A stretch of DNA of 49,486 bases, taken from positions 1 to 49,486 of the forward strand of contig NZ_JAILNU010000042.1 of NCBI RefSeq assembly GCF_024691275.1. Reading direction: 5' to 3'. Positions 1 to 8,300 of this stretch are shown here, one piece after another. The stretch is from Ruminococcus sp. Lineage in GTDB: Bacteria > Bacillota > Clostridia > Oscillospirales > Ruminococcaceae. The number at the start of each line of letters is the position of its first letter. Positions within the stretch are counted from its first letter, which is position 1. The translations under genes were made by a program, and so were the position numbers. The notes beneath the pieces were generated by a model. That model was not told the origin of the DNA. It did not search any database and worked only from the letters and a program-made list of their open reading frames with translations.

Positions 1-224
1 AGATCTCCATTGCTATTGCCACTCCTTGTTCCTCCTGTACACAAGCTCTTTCTCTTATTATACAGGATTTTTATTTTAGTGGCTCATTTTTTTATTATCA
101 TTTTGAGGCTAACTGGCTCAGTTTTATTTTAGCATACATAGGCTGGGATTGGTTGGCGGTTACCTTTAACAGTTTAAGTTCGAGCAAATGGACGACAAAT
201 TGTAAAGTATCCCCCTATGCCTAT
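1..224. other. Intergenic left edge, no gene recognised
   Basis: No open reading frame with a convincing ribosome binding site, no tRNA-like fold and no recognisable mobile-element end was seen here. The stretch is AT-rich. It lies downstream of the minus-strand metalloprotease terminator, so it may be the spacer to a gene outside the window. Confidence 0.4.
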
Positions 225-300
225 AAAGAAAGAAACCGCCCACAAAGTGATACCTCCAAAAATATATAACTTTTGGAGTGCATATCATTTCACAAGCGGT
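225..300 (-). terminator. Nested hairpin terminator of the metalloprotease gene
   Basis: Three nested complementary arms are visible: ACCGC (235-239) with GCGGT (296-300), TGATA (248-252) with TATCA (283-287), and CTCCAAAA (254-261) with TTTTGGAG (271-278). Read on the minus strand, the hairpin is followed by a T-rich tract (complement of 225-235). It lies 38 bp past the stop codon of the minus-strand metalloprotease gene, so it is the likely intrinsic terminator of that gene. Confidence 0.7.
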
Positions 301-337
301 CATTTTGCTGCTATTCATCATTAATAATATTAATTGT

Positions 338-2176
338 TTATTCTCCGAAAGGAGCTATACCTCCCAGTGCTTTTTGTACCGGAGTAAGTGAAGCAGATGG
401 GTTATCATAGATACTTCCGTATTCCTTATAGAGGGTGTAATATCTTATGCAGTCGGAATCTTTTGTATCAACAACACCATCCATATTTACATCACCATAT
501 GGATAGTTCTTTCCATTAAACAATACCTCAAAGGTATCTTTAAGAATGCTGTCGCTCCAACCAATGCTGTACGCGGTATCTGCGCCTATTTTAGGTTCAT
601 CAGGATTTAGATTCATAAGTGTTCCGCACATAAGGTCAGCGTTTTTGCCTGTATAATAATTATTTGTATAGACTAATCCTGAGCTTACATTATTCAAATT
701 AACTTGACCACTTTTAAGTTTGGAGCGAATGTAATAATCTTCTGCACCATAGAGATGACATATTTCATGCATAATTGTGAGCTTGTTTTCATTTTTTATT
801 AAGCAGTGTTCATCAGTAGCTGTTGTAAGATTACTGTTATTCGCAAAATCTTTTAAATCAGTACTGCTATTTGGAAAAGCTATACCACCAAAATCATTTT
901 TACCAGGTATATGTACGATGTAAATAACACCATCAACATCATACTCTGACATTAATTGGTTTGTAAGTGGAGAAGTATATTCATCGCGGTTGACTTGTTC
1001 CTTTGATATCATAAAATCCAATCCGACTTTTTCACTCATCTGCTTTAATATAATATCTGTATTAGTCCATTTTGTAATTTCCTGATAGCTACCTTTTATA
1101 GGTTCAACATTTACATCGTGACCCATTACTTTAAAATCATACTGAACAGTATCGTCCCAGTTATTATAGGTATAATAAAAATTCGTTTCCGGAGACATGA
1201 CAAATTCAAGATACTGATCATAATTTGCTGCCTGAGCCTCAAGGTCTTCAAGTGCATCATTAACAGTATTCAGCGTTTCCTGTATTTCAGGAGAGGTTAC
1301 GTACCAGTCTTTAATGCTATCAGTTGTTGCATCTGTAGCAAAAGAGGTGTAATCAGCATCTACCAGACTGGAATAATTTATTGTATCAAGAGATTTAGCA
1401 TAAATCTGCTCTGGATTTTCTGCATTTATTTCGTTTATATTACTTACGCATTCTAAAGTACCATTATAACCCCATTTTGATAAAAAAGTGTATTGTAAGT
1501 TACTTTTTAGGTATTTGTAAAATTTATAATCTTTATATATCACATACTCTTTATCATGATCTACTATGTAATCCCCGTCAACTTGAGTAGCAACTCCTGG
1601 CATACCTCTTAGTTCAGCCGGAAATATATTTACAACAAGCTGACGGCCTGTCATATCTTTAGCAGAACCAATACTCATATACGAATTTCTTTCTGTGGTG
1701 AACTTGTTTCTGTAGTAAGGTGTATTTTTGAATGCGGATTCATGAATTATTCTTGTTGTTGCATTCATTTCTACAGCTTCAAGTCCGGAATTATAGAAAA
1801 CAAATTTTCCTATTTCTTGAACTGAATTAGGTATCTCAATGTATTTGAGATTTGAGAACATGGCGAATGCATAATTGCCTATGCTTTCAACACCATCAGA
1901 AATTATAACCTTCTTTATTTCTGATGCTCTGACTCTCCATGGAATTGAATTGATGCCATTAAAGTTTTTCATTTTACCGGTACCGCTTATTGTAAGAGTT
2001 CTGGAAGATGAATCATATTCCCAACTAAGTCCATCACCAATATAATTGCTGATAGCTGCCGAAGCTACAATCGGATTGGTAAAATTATCAGAATATGTAT
2101 TGCTTGTAAGTGTTAATACACTTCCGCAGGCAAGCGTTGCCGAGAGGCAAAATGATATTATCTTTTTTGTTTTCAT
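338..2176 (-). CDS. Secreted zinc metalloprotease with BspA-like LRR and half dockerin
   Basis: A 612-residue exported protein. It begins with a Sec signal peptide (MKTKKIISF, hydrophobic core, AxA-like cleavage region near residue 40). Residues about 45-150 carry BspA-type leucine-rich repeat sequence (VESIGNYAF, VQEIGKFVF). The catalytic signature HEICHLYGAED gives zinc ligands H470, H474 and probably D480 with E471 as base. This HExxHxxGxxD pattern resembles M6/metzincin-like peptidases. The C-terminus has one dockerin calcium loop (GDVNMDGVVDTKDSD, about residues 563-577) but no second loop, so it is half of a normal type I dockerin. It is transcribed alone, with AAGGAG just upstream of the ATG. 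The likely role is extracellular proteolysis, perhaps attached to a cellulosome-like complex. The protease call is firm; substrate and family are not. Confidence 0.8.
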   Translation of the reverse strand: MKTKKIISFCLSATLACGSVLTLTSNTYSDNFTNPIVASAAISNYIGDGLSWEYDSSSRTLTISGTGKMKNFNGINSIPWRVRASEIKKVIISDGVESIGNYAFAMFSNLKYIEIPNSVQEIGKFVFYNSGLEAVEMNATTRIIHESAFKNTPYYRNKFTTERNSYMSIGSAKDMTGRQLVVNIFPAELRGMPGVATQVDGDYIVDHDKEYVIYKDYKFYKYLKSNLQYTFLSKWGYNGTLECVSNINEINAENPEQIYAKSLDTINYSSLVDADYTSFATDATTDSIKDWYVTSPEIQETLNTVNDALEDLEAQAANYDQYLEFVMSPETNFYYTYNNWDDTVQYDFKVMGHDVNVEPIKGSYQEITKWTNTDIILKQMSEKVGLDFMISKEQVNRDEYTSPLTNQLMSEYDVDGVIYIVHIPGKNDFGGIAFPNSSTDLKDFANNSNLTTATDEHCLIKNENKLTIMHEICHLYGAEDYYIRSKLKSGQVNLNNVSSGLVYTNNYYTGKNADLMCGTLMNLNPDEPKIGADTAYSIGWSDSILKDTFEVLFNGKNYPYGDVNMDGVVDTKDSDCIRYYTLYKEYGSIYDNPSASLTPVQKALGGIAPFGE

Positions 2177-2222
2177 AGATTTCTCCTTAGTATAATTATT
2201 ATTTGAAAATTATTATGATAAA

Positions 2223-2918
2223 TTATATAATGAACAGCAACTCATAAAGTATATCACATATATATCTAAAAGTCAATGAATAATAACGTTTTTGGGATTC
2301 AATAGCGATTAAAATAATCACCATCATATGCAAAGGATAGTAGATATAGAAGAACCAACAATTGATTTTCTTTTTCAATGGAGTGCTGCTGCGTTCACGC
2401 TTCCCGTTATATAATTGTAGCGGGATCAGAGCGAAGAGCGCACCATAATTGAAAGAGAAAGCTGCAAAGCTATCATAGTATTTCAGGAATGTTACCGGCA
2501 GAATTATTATCGTTGCTGCTATAAATGCAGCCAGCATCATATATTTTCCCTTATTGAAAAAGAAAAAAATTATCGTCCAGACTGGAATAATATATCCCCA
2601 GTCCGCAAACTGTGCGAACGAAATTGTGATTACAGTTAATATACCTTTAGCTGTAATGTTAAGCTTATCATTCGTCAGGATCAGCAAGCAAATGAACGCA
2701 AGCATCAGACTAACCATCATGCTCATGTTGCGCATGAAGTGAAGAATACTTGTAGGTGCAGTTCCATATACATATATATAGTATACAGGCTGACTTATGA
2801 CAGCAAACAATAATAATCTGAAATAGTATTTCTTCTTATCATGGGTATGCCTGAACCCCTCTGCAAGGAAGAAGCACATAATGGGATCCGTTGTTTTAGT
2901 GTACCTCCAAAATGTCGT
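2223..2918 (-). pseudogene. 5'-truncated TraX-family membrane protein remnant
   Basis: The 218-codon frame from the first ATG (2879) translates to a hydrophobic protein matching the TraX family (predicted multispanning acyltransferase-like proteins). The block PIMCFFLAEGFRHT, followed by KKYYFRLLLFAVISQ, is typical of the family, as is the C-terminal YPLHMMVI segment. In intact TraX proteins about 50-60 residues, including the first membrane segment, precede this block. Here TraX-like sequence continues only a few codons upstream of the ATG before an in-frame stop (2919-2921), and no replacement start or ribosome binding site is seen. A hairpin terminator at 2958-3014 also blocks transcription from further upstream. 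I therefore call it a decayed 5'-deleted gene. A short functional product cannot be fully excluded. Confidence 0.65.
2248..2276 (-). promoter_or_regulatory. Sigma-A-type promoter of the metalloprotease gene
   Basis: On the minus strand TTGACT (2271-2276) is separated by 17 bp from TATACT (2248-2253), with TGA just before the -10 box. It lies inside the 3' end of the TraX remnant, about 70 bp upstream of the metalloprotease ATG. Confidence 0.6.
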
Positions 2919-2957
2919 TTATTCGGGGAATACCCCTTGAAAATTATAGCATATAAT

Positions 2958-3014
2958 AAAAAAGCCTGATATTGACTAAACACTTAAAGTTTCAGCAAAT
3001 ATCAGACTTTTTTC
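2958..3014. terminator. Bidirectional hairpin terminator
   Basis: AAAAAAG-CTGATATT (2958-2973, one bulge) pairs with AATATCAG-CTTTTTT (2998-3013, one bulge). The A-run and T-run flanks make it usable in both directions. It insulates the noncoding RNA promoter immediately to its right from the TraX remnant to its left. Confidence 0.65.
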
Positions 3015-3025
3015 AAAAAAAGTAC

Positions 3026-3054
3026 TTGATTTAATTTGGTAAATATGATATAAT
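3026..3054 (+). promoter_or_regulatory. Strong extended -10 promoter of the noncoding RNA
   Basis: TTGATT (3026-3031), a 17-bp spacer and TATAAT (3049-3054) preceded by TGA. The predicted transcription start is near 3061. No credible reading frame follows for 700 bp, so the promoter most likely drives an RNA gene. Confidence 0.75.
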
Positions 3055-3060
3055 TTATCA

Positions 3061-3370
3061 TATATTATTAGTCGTTTTAAATAATAATTTCGGCTGGGAT
3101 CGTTTGAAGAGGGGGTGGCTACCCTCCCTTCAAATCCTTCCACCCCAACCAACATAGCCTCGCTAAAGATTAGCGAGGCTTAAATAATATATAAGAAAGA
3201 ATAAATAACAAAGAATAATAATGTCAGGGCGCTGGTGTATTATTATTTCTTATTTATTCTTGGCGGACGTACCAGCATTCTTTGAACTGCTGAAAAAATG
3301 ATGCCATTTTATAGTTGAGCATAGTCGGAACGGCAATGAGCTGCACAGTAATGTGCAGCTCATTTTTTAT
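3061..3370 (+). ncRNA. Structured noncoding RNA, possibly raiA-motif class
   Basis: A roughly 305-nt transcript unit bounded by a strong promoter and a terminator. It contains several helices: TTTGAAG with CTTCAAA around a GGGGGTGGCTACCCTCC hairpin (about 3102-3138), with a downstream CCACCCC able to form a pseudoknot; a perfect 11-bp hairpin AGCCTCGCTAA (3156-3166) with TTAGCGAGGCT (3170-3180); and a long AT-rich imperfect hairpin AAGAATAAATAA...TTATTTATTCTT (about 3194-3262). No open reading frame with a ribosome binding site is present. The G-rich GGTGG/CCACC pseudoknot layout reminds me of raiA-motif RNAs of Firmicutes, but this is from memory and needs a covariance search. Being an RNA gene is much better supported than its class. 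Confidence 0.65.
3337..3368 (+). terminator. Intrinsic terminator of the noncoding RNA
   Basis: TGAGCTGCACA (3337-3347), a GTAA tetraloop and TGTGCAGCTCA (3352-3362) form a perfect 11-bp stem followed directly by six T residues. Confidence 0.9.
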
Positions 3371-3579
3371 ACATATATATTGATATGACGTTTGTTGTTT
3401 GCCAGTCTGTGGTTTGGACGTGTATTATAATATGAAAACAAGACTGAGGGATAGCAGAGGTGTCTCATATTGTGCTTCTTGTAAAATATGGGACGGTTTA
3501 TCACATAGGAGAAAAAGTTGTTCAATGATATTTATTTAACAGATATGCACAAAAATGTTCAAAAAAACTTTATTTTTTA
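3371..3579. other. Intergenic region, no supported gene
   Basis: Between the RNA terminator and the RiPP promoter only a 35-codon frame at 3433 starts with ATG, and it has no ribosome binding site. The right end holds an A-rich block at 3545-3566 directly upstream of the RiPP promoter. A very similar block precedes the surface operon at 25449-25470. Confidence 0.4.
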
Positions 3580-3608
3580 TTGACATTTGTGTTTTTATAT
3601 GATATAAT
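3580..3608 (+). promoter_or_regulatory. Promoter of the RiPP operon
   Basis: Perfect TTGACA (3580-3585), 17-bp spacer and TATAAT (3603-3608) with the extended -10 TGA. Just downstream, GACAAA...TTTTGTC (about 3614-3635) forms an imperfect inverted repeat near the expected start site and could be an operator. The leader to the precursor ATG is about 140 nt. Confidence 0.85.
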
Positions 3609-3756
3609 ATTTTTGACAAACAAAAAAATTTTGTCTAATATTTAATTGCGGTTAGAGAGATACCAAAAAGCGTTTATATTCACACAGGCATACAAAACGG
3701 TGCAGCGGAATGATGGATGTGTGTTTATGATTTTAAATTGTAAGGAGGTGTGGGAA

Positions 3757-3873
3757 ATGGATGAGCTCAGAAAGAATGAAGAGTTAACAGAGGTTTCTTT
3801 TGACGATATCGAGACTGTTGAAGAGATCGTTACCGGAAGTGTGTCCGGCTTTAGCAATTGCTGCTACGGTTGA
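3757..3873 (+). CDS. RiPP precursor peptide with Cys-Cys core
   Basis: A 38-residue peptide whose ATG follows the near-ideal site AAGGAGGTG at 7-nt spacing; the in-frame upstream extension starts with TTG and has no such site, so it is rejected. Residues 1-27 are a charged, Glu/Asp-rich leader (ELTEVSFDDIETVEEIVTG), the composition expected for binding by a PqqD-like recognition domain. After a GS/SG-rich stretch the peptide ends in FSNCCYG, with two adjacent cysteines and an aromatic residue on either side. It is the first gene after a very strong promoter, followed by a leaky terminator and then by a radical SAM/SPASM gene, which is the usual RiPP layout. Modification chemistry (thioether, other cross-link or epimer) and product activity are unknown. 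I do not recognise the precursor family. Confidence 0.85.
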   Translation: MDELRKNEELTEVSFDDIETVEEIVTGSVSGFSNCCYG

Positions 3874-3898
3874 TAAAAATATCTTGTACACATAATGG

Positions 3899-3938
3899 GG
3901 GGGCAGTAAGCTGCATATTACTGCCCTTATTGCTTTTA
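3899..3938 (+). terminator. Leaky terminator between precursor and maturase gene
   Basis: GGGCAGTAA (3901-3909) and TTACTGCCC (3918-3926) form a 9-bp stem with an 8-nt loop, followed by the interrupted T tract TTATTGCTTTT. Placed between precursor and processing genes, such an imperfect terminator would keep precursor mRNA in excess over enzyme mRNA. Confidence 0.7.
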
Positions 3939-3953
3939 AAAGGACTTTTAATT

Positions 3954-5333
3954 ATGATCAAAATCAATAACGATTTTTTCGCCGTTCAGTGCGATTTGAA
4001 TAAATATATTATTTTTAATTCCGATACTCATAAGATCTTTGTTTATAACGGACAGCTCGATTCTTTTTCTGCTCCTTCAAAAGCTAATTCAGAAATATGT
4101 AAAAGCGATCAGGTTACTGAATTAAAATGTAAGGATCAGTTGATCGGTCTTACGCTGTGTGTAAGTGAACGATGCAATCTTGCGTGTAAGTACTGTTATG
4201 CCAATGGAGGCGCTTACGATCATTCGGCAATAGAGCAGGATATGAATGCAGAAGATATGAAAAAAGTTTTTCATGAATTGCTTCTTGTCTATCCAAAGGG
4301 AATAATGAACTATACTTTTTTCGGCGGTGAGCCAATGCTGGCATTCAGCGCTATCAAAGAGTTTTCGGAATATGTTGCTGAAAAATCGGAAAAACTCGGT
4401 TTGGATAAACCACATTTCTCGATCGTTACAAATGGTACTCTTATTACAAAAGAGGCGTGGGATTTCTTTAATAAGATGGATTTTAGTGTGTCAATAAGCC
4501 TTGACGGAAATAAGAGCGAGAATGATACGATGCGAGTTTTTGCTCATTCAGATAAAAGCGTCTATGATGTAATTGCTCGTAACTTAACTTCTTACGGAGA
4601 GAGGTCATTTTTTTTGGTCGCTGAAGCTACATTAGGAGTAGCTTTTTTTAAAAAATATACTTCGGGAAAAATACGTGATTATCTGAAGACCTTTGATGAT
4701 CTCGGATTTGATGCGGTCTCTCCGTTTGTTGCTGAATCAGCTGAATGTGATCTCAATGATCCTGAGATAGTGAATGGAATAAAAATGTTCTATTCTGACC
4801 TTGTTGATTACAGTTTTGAAATTCTGTTATCAGATGATAGATGGTCAAAAACTCCCACATATATTTTGAGTGCTATCATTAATATAATAAAAAAGAAAAG
4901 TAAACGCACCTGCACCGCAGGAAAAGAGAGCCTCTTTTATACCAAAAAAGGTAAATTTTATCCTTGTCAGATGTATTACAGCGGAACAGATCAATCTCTG
5001 GGCTGTATATCTGATATCGAGGCTTTAAAGAAAACTGTATCTGAAAAAAAGAGATGTTATCGTTCGGATATCCGTGAGTGTCAGGAGTGCTTTGCACGTA
5101 ATTTCTGTACTCTTTGGTGTCCCGGCGGATCGTATCTGTTCTGTGGAGATGAAATGGCTGTTGCTCCCATACGCTGTCTTGTTCAGAAGGCTATCGGTAA
5201 AAGGATCATAGAACAGCTTGTGAAAGTATATAATTCTGATAAGAACAAGATCTTTGTCAGCAATCTCAGGCAGCTCAGTCAGAGGTATTCATGGAATCGG
5301 CTCATTGAGGATAAAGGTGTTAATATCAAATGA
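3954..5333 (+). CDS. Radical SAM/SPASM peptide maturase
   Basis: A 459-residue enzyme starting at ATG 3954 behind AAAAGGA; a longer frame from 3858 overlaps the precursor and the hairpin and has no ribosome binding site. The radical SAM cluster motif is C74-x3-C78-x2-C81 (CNLACKYC), followed by FFGGEPML and the usual barrel. A SPASM region with many cysteines runs from C320 through CRKxC-like spacing to CQECFARNFCTLWCPGG (about residues 376-392) and a final Cys near 412, enough for two auxiliary Fe-S clusters. Enzymes of this family install thioether, C-C or C-O bonds or epimerise residues in RiPP precursors. The first 70 residues may add a small N-terminal domain. Its stop codon overlaps the next start by ATGA, so synthesis is probably coupled. 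The substrate is inferred to be the adjacent Cys-Cys peptide. Confidence 0.9.
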   Translation: MIKINNDFFAVQCDLNKYIIFNSDTHKIFVYNGQLDSFSAPSKANSEICKSDQVTELKCKDQLIGLTLCVSERCNLACKYCYANGGAYDHSAIEQDMNAEDMKKVFHELLLVYPKGIMNYTFFGGEPMLAFSAIKEFSEYVAEKSEKLGLDKPHFSIVTNGTLITKEAWDFFNKMDFSVSISLDGNKSENDTMRVFAHSDKSVYDVIARNLTSYGERSFFLVAEATLGVAFFKKYTSGKIRDYLKTFDDLGFDAVSPFVAESAECDLNDPEIVNGIKMFYSDLVDYSFEILLSDDRWSKTPTYILSAIINIIKKKSKRTCTAGKESLFYTKKGKFYPCQMYYSGTDQSLGCISDIEALKKTVSEKKRCYRSDIRECQECFARNFCTLWCPGGSYLFCGDEMAVAPIRCLVQKAIGKRIIEQLVKVYNSDKNKIFVSNLRQLSQRYSWNRLIEDKGVNIK

Positions 5334-8300
5334 ATGATTTGCTCATTGAAGTTGTTGAAGATATTGAATTTGTGATCCAGAAATCATTCCAAAAAAAAAA
5401 TGTGATCTTGTTAGGCAGTAAATCAGTAAATTCATATATCAAGATGAATGAGAATACTTATAAATACGCATCTGATATAATTGAATCTCTGAAAAAAAAG
5501 AGCTCTTTGGAAGAATTAAAAAAAGAACTCGAAGGTAAGTATCCTGATAAGAAAATAGATGTGAACGCCTTTGTGGACCGATTGAGATCGGCAGGTCTCA
5601 TCAAGGGAACTGAAAAGAGGATCGACGATGAAATGGGAGCGCTCGGCGTTACTATGTTCAATAAGCGATTTGAAAAAGGCTGGGGAGAAGATAACGTTCT
5701 TATCCGTCTTTTATATAAGTTCTTTTTGACATTTCCTGTATGGGCTGTACCTGTGTTTGCCATAATTACGTTTGTTTCGTTTTGTTTCGGCAATGAACTT
5801 CGCATAAAGCATATTGCGAACTCAAGTGCCGTGCATACGATCATAGAAACGGTCATAATGACTATCGCTTGTTTCGGTATTCATGAAGCGGGTCACGCTT
5901 TTGCAGCGATCAATAATAAAGTAAGTATCAAAGATTTTTCATTAGGATTATATCTTGGTATTATCCCGATGTTTTATTTCAGATACAGAGACATGAAGAT
6001 CGCAGATCCAAAAACAAAACTGAAAGTCGTTCTTGCGGGGATCTACGTTAATTTTATTGCGGTTATTTGTGCTTATTTTTTGTCATTGCAGCAATGGGTT
6101 CCTGCTTCTGTGGCCGATAGTGCATATCATTTTGCTTTGCTTAACGGCATTATGATCGTATCAAATTTTATGCCTACGAGACTGTCTGACGGATATTATA
6201 TCATGTCGCTTCTGATCAATAAATATGATATCCGCCTGTCCTTCTGGCAGAATTTGTTTTATTCAGAGCCGGACGATCGCAAGAAGAAAGGCAGTTTGTC
6301 AATAAAGCTGTATTCTGCTTTGATCGTGATCTTCATTGCAATTTCTGTTTGGGGAATAATCAGGAGATCGTTTAATTACATTCATAACGGAAATGTTATT
6401 TACGGATATGGTATTTTGCTGTTTTTCTCGTTAACTACCTTGCTTGCAATAGGAAAAATCATTCTGAAAATATGGGGTTCAAGATCAATGCTTTTGAATT
6501 TACTTAAAAAAACTACTAATCTGAAATATCATCGTAAACATTTAATAGGTCTTGGCGTTCTGCCGCTTTTTTTCTGTATGATAATGGCTGCGGTATTTTT
6601 TGTTCAGGACAATGCAAAAAAAGACGCGGTGTCTACGTACTGGGATAAGTACGGATGTGCCGACATGATAGTTTATTATTCCGATACAAAGGAATATGAT
6701 CCGTCGAAGGATCTGGATTCTTCTGACGGAAATGCTTGTGCGTATATTGACGGTCTGGCTTGTGAAACTGATTATCAGGATAAGACTTCATATTCCGTAA
6801 AAGTAGTTACTGACATATCAAAGATGAACGAGTTCTTTCATATCAGCGATGGAAACGTGAAAGAAAATGAGGTCCTGATAAATACGCTTCTTTGTGAAAA
6901 GCTTGGCTGCAAGATCGGAGATACAATAAAAATTGATAATAAAGATCATATCATAGCGGATATATCTAATAAGATAAACGGTTTTGCACCTGATGCCGAG
7001 ATCGTACTTCTAAACAGCAGCGAAGCGGTTCAGACGGATCAGATGATCGCAACACTGGATCTTTCACATGATACTGAAAGAGTTGAAGCGCTGAAAAACG
7101 AACTGGATAAGAATGAAATAACATACATCAATCAGTTCAGCGGTACCGAACAGATAGATAAGGAATTTGAAAATCTTCAGACCGTTTTATTGATACTTGT
7201 TATTGCAATAACAATCGTCTTTGTAATATTTATTTTCACTCATTTTGCTCAGGTATTCAGAAGTGAAAATAAGCTGTTCGTAACATTGAGAATGTTAGGA
7301 ATGTCAAAGTCAAAACTGAATAGATTCATGCTTACCGAAAGTGCGATCGTCACTGTTATAGGCAGTGTTCTCGGGTATTTTTTAGGAATTGCAGCTGCGA
7401 AGGTCATATGTAAACTTACGGATACTGCATTTACAATATCCGTTGATCTGATGCTGATGCTTGTGCTTCTGGCAGCGAACATTATAATAATATCCGCTGC
7501 TTTGCTTATATCTGTCCGCAAAAATAAAGAGCGTTTCATGATAATAAAGAATGAAGATGAAGCAAAGAATTATTCAGCCAAAAAAGGAAGATCAATTGTT
7601 TTTGATATCATTACAGTGATATTGCTGGCATTTGACATAGCGATACCATTTATAACGAAAGAGAGCGAAAAAAGCTCGAATGCTTTGATCCTGCATATGC
7701 TGCTCACAGGCTGTACTTTAGTCTGTGTGCTGCTGATCGTACATAAGTATCTGCTGAGAAAGATCAGTCTGATACCTGCTAAGTCTGCCAAGATCACAAA
7801 TAAGCTTTCAAAGAGAAAGGTGAACAACCATTTCGGATTGATCTTGTCGTTATCCATAAGCCTGATAATGATATGTATACTGACCGATTTTTCAAAATCT
7901 TTCAAAGATTGGGCAGGCGATAAAGGAGAAACTCAGGTGAATTTCTCTGCAAGGATCACTCTTGACAATGATTCCGTTGGAAAGGGTCAGATGAAGGAAT
8001 TCACCAATAATGAAAATGTCACTCCTGTTTGCGGCTATTACCTCGGAACAGGAAAGGCTGATATCATAACGAGCTATTTTATGTCCATTGAAGATAATAG
8101 CGAATATATCGCGGAAATGTATGATGATAAAGAAATATCGGAAATACAAGGCAATGAAGCTGCTGTTTCGAGCTCGATATTTTACGGTCTTAACCTCAGG
8201 ATCGGCGATCCTGTAAATGTGACAATGAACGGCGTGGAAAAAACTGTAAATATCAAAACAGTTTTTGAAACAGAAGATTATTCTTCGTATATCATGATCT

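Noticed and set aside
1-60. Short similarity of TTCTCTTATTATACA to the IS110 noncoding end (TCTCTTATTGTAATA)
   Set aside because: Too short and AT-rich to support a second IS end at the left edge of the window.
3433-3540. 35-codon ATG frame with three Cys, a possible second small peptide
   Set aside because: No ribosome binding site, no leader-like composition, and it lies upstream of the RiPP promoter rather than within its transcript.
3646-3756. N-terminal extension of the RiPP precursor frame
   Set aside because: It would start at TTG without a ribosome site, whereas ATG 3757 has AAGGAGGTG at ideal spacing.
3858-3953. Longer start for the radical SAM protein
   Set aside because: The extension crosses the precursor end and the attenuator hairpin, lacks a ribosome site and adds an unrelated hydrophobic stretch.
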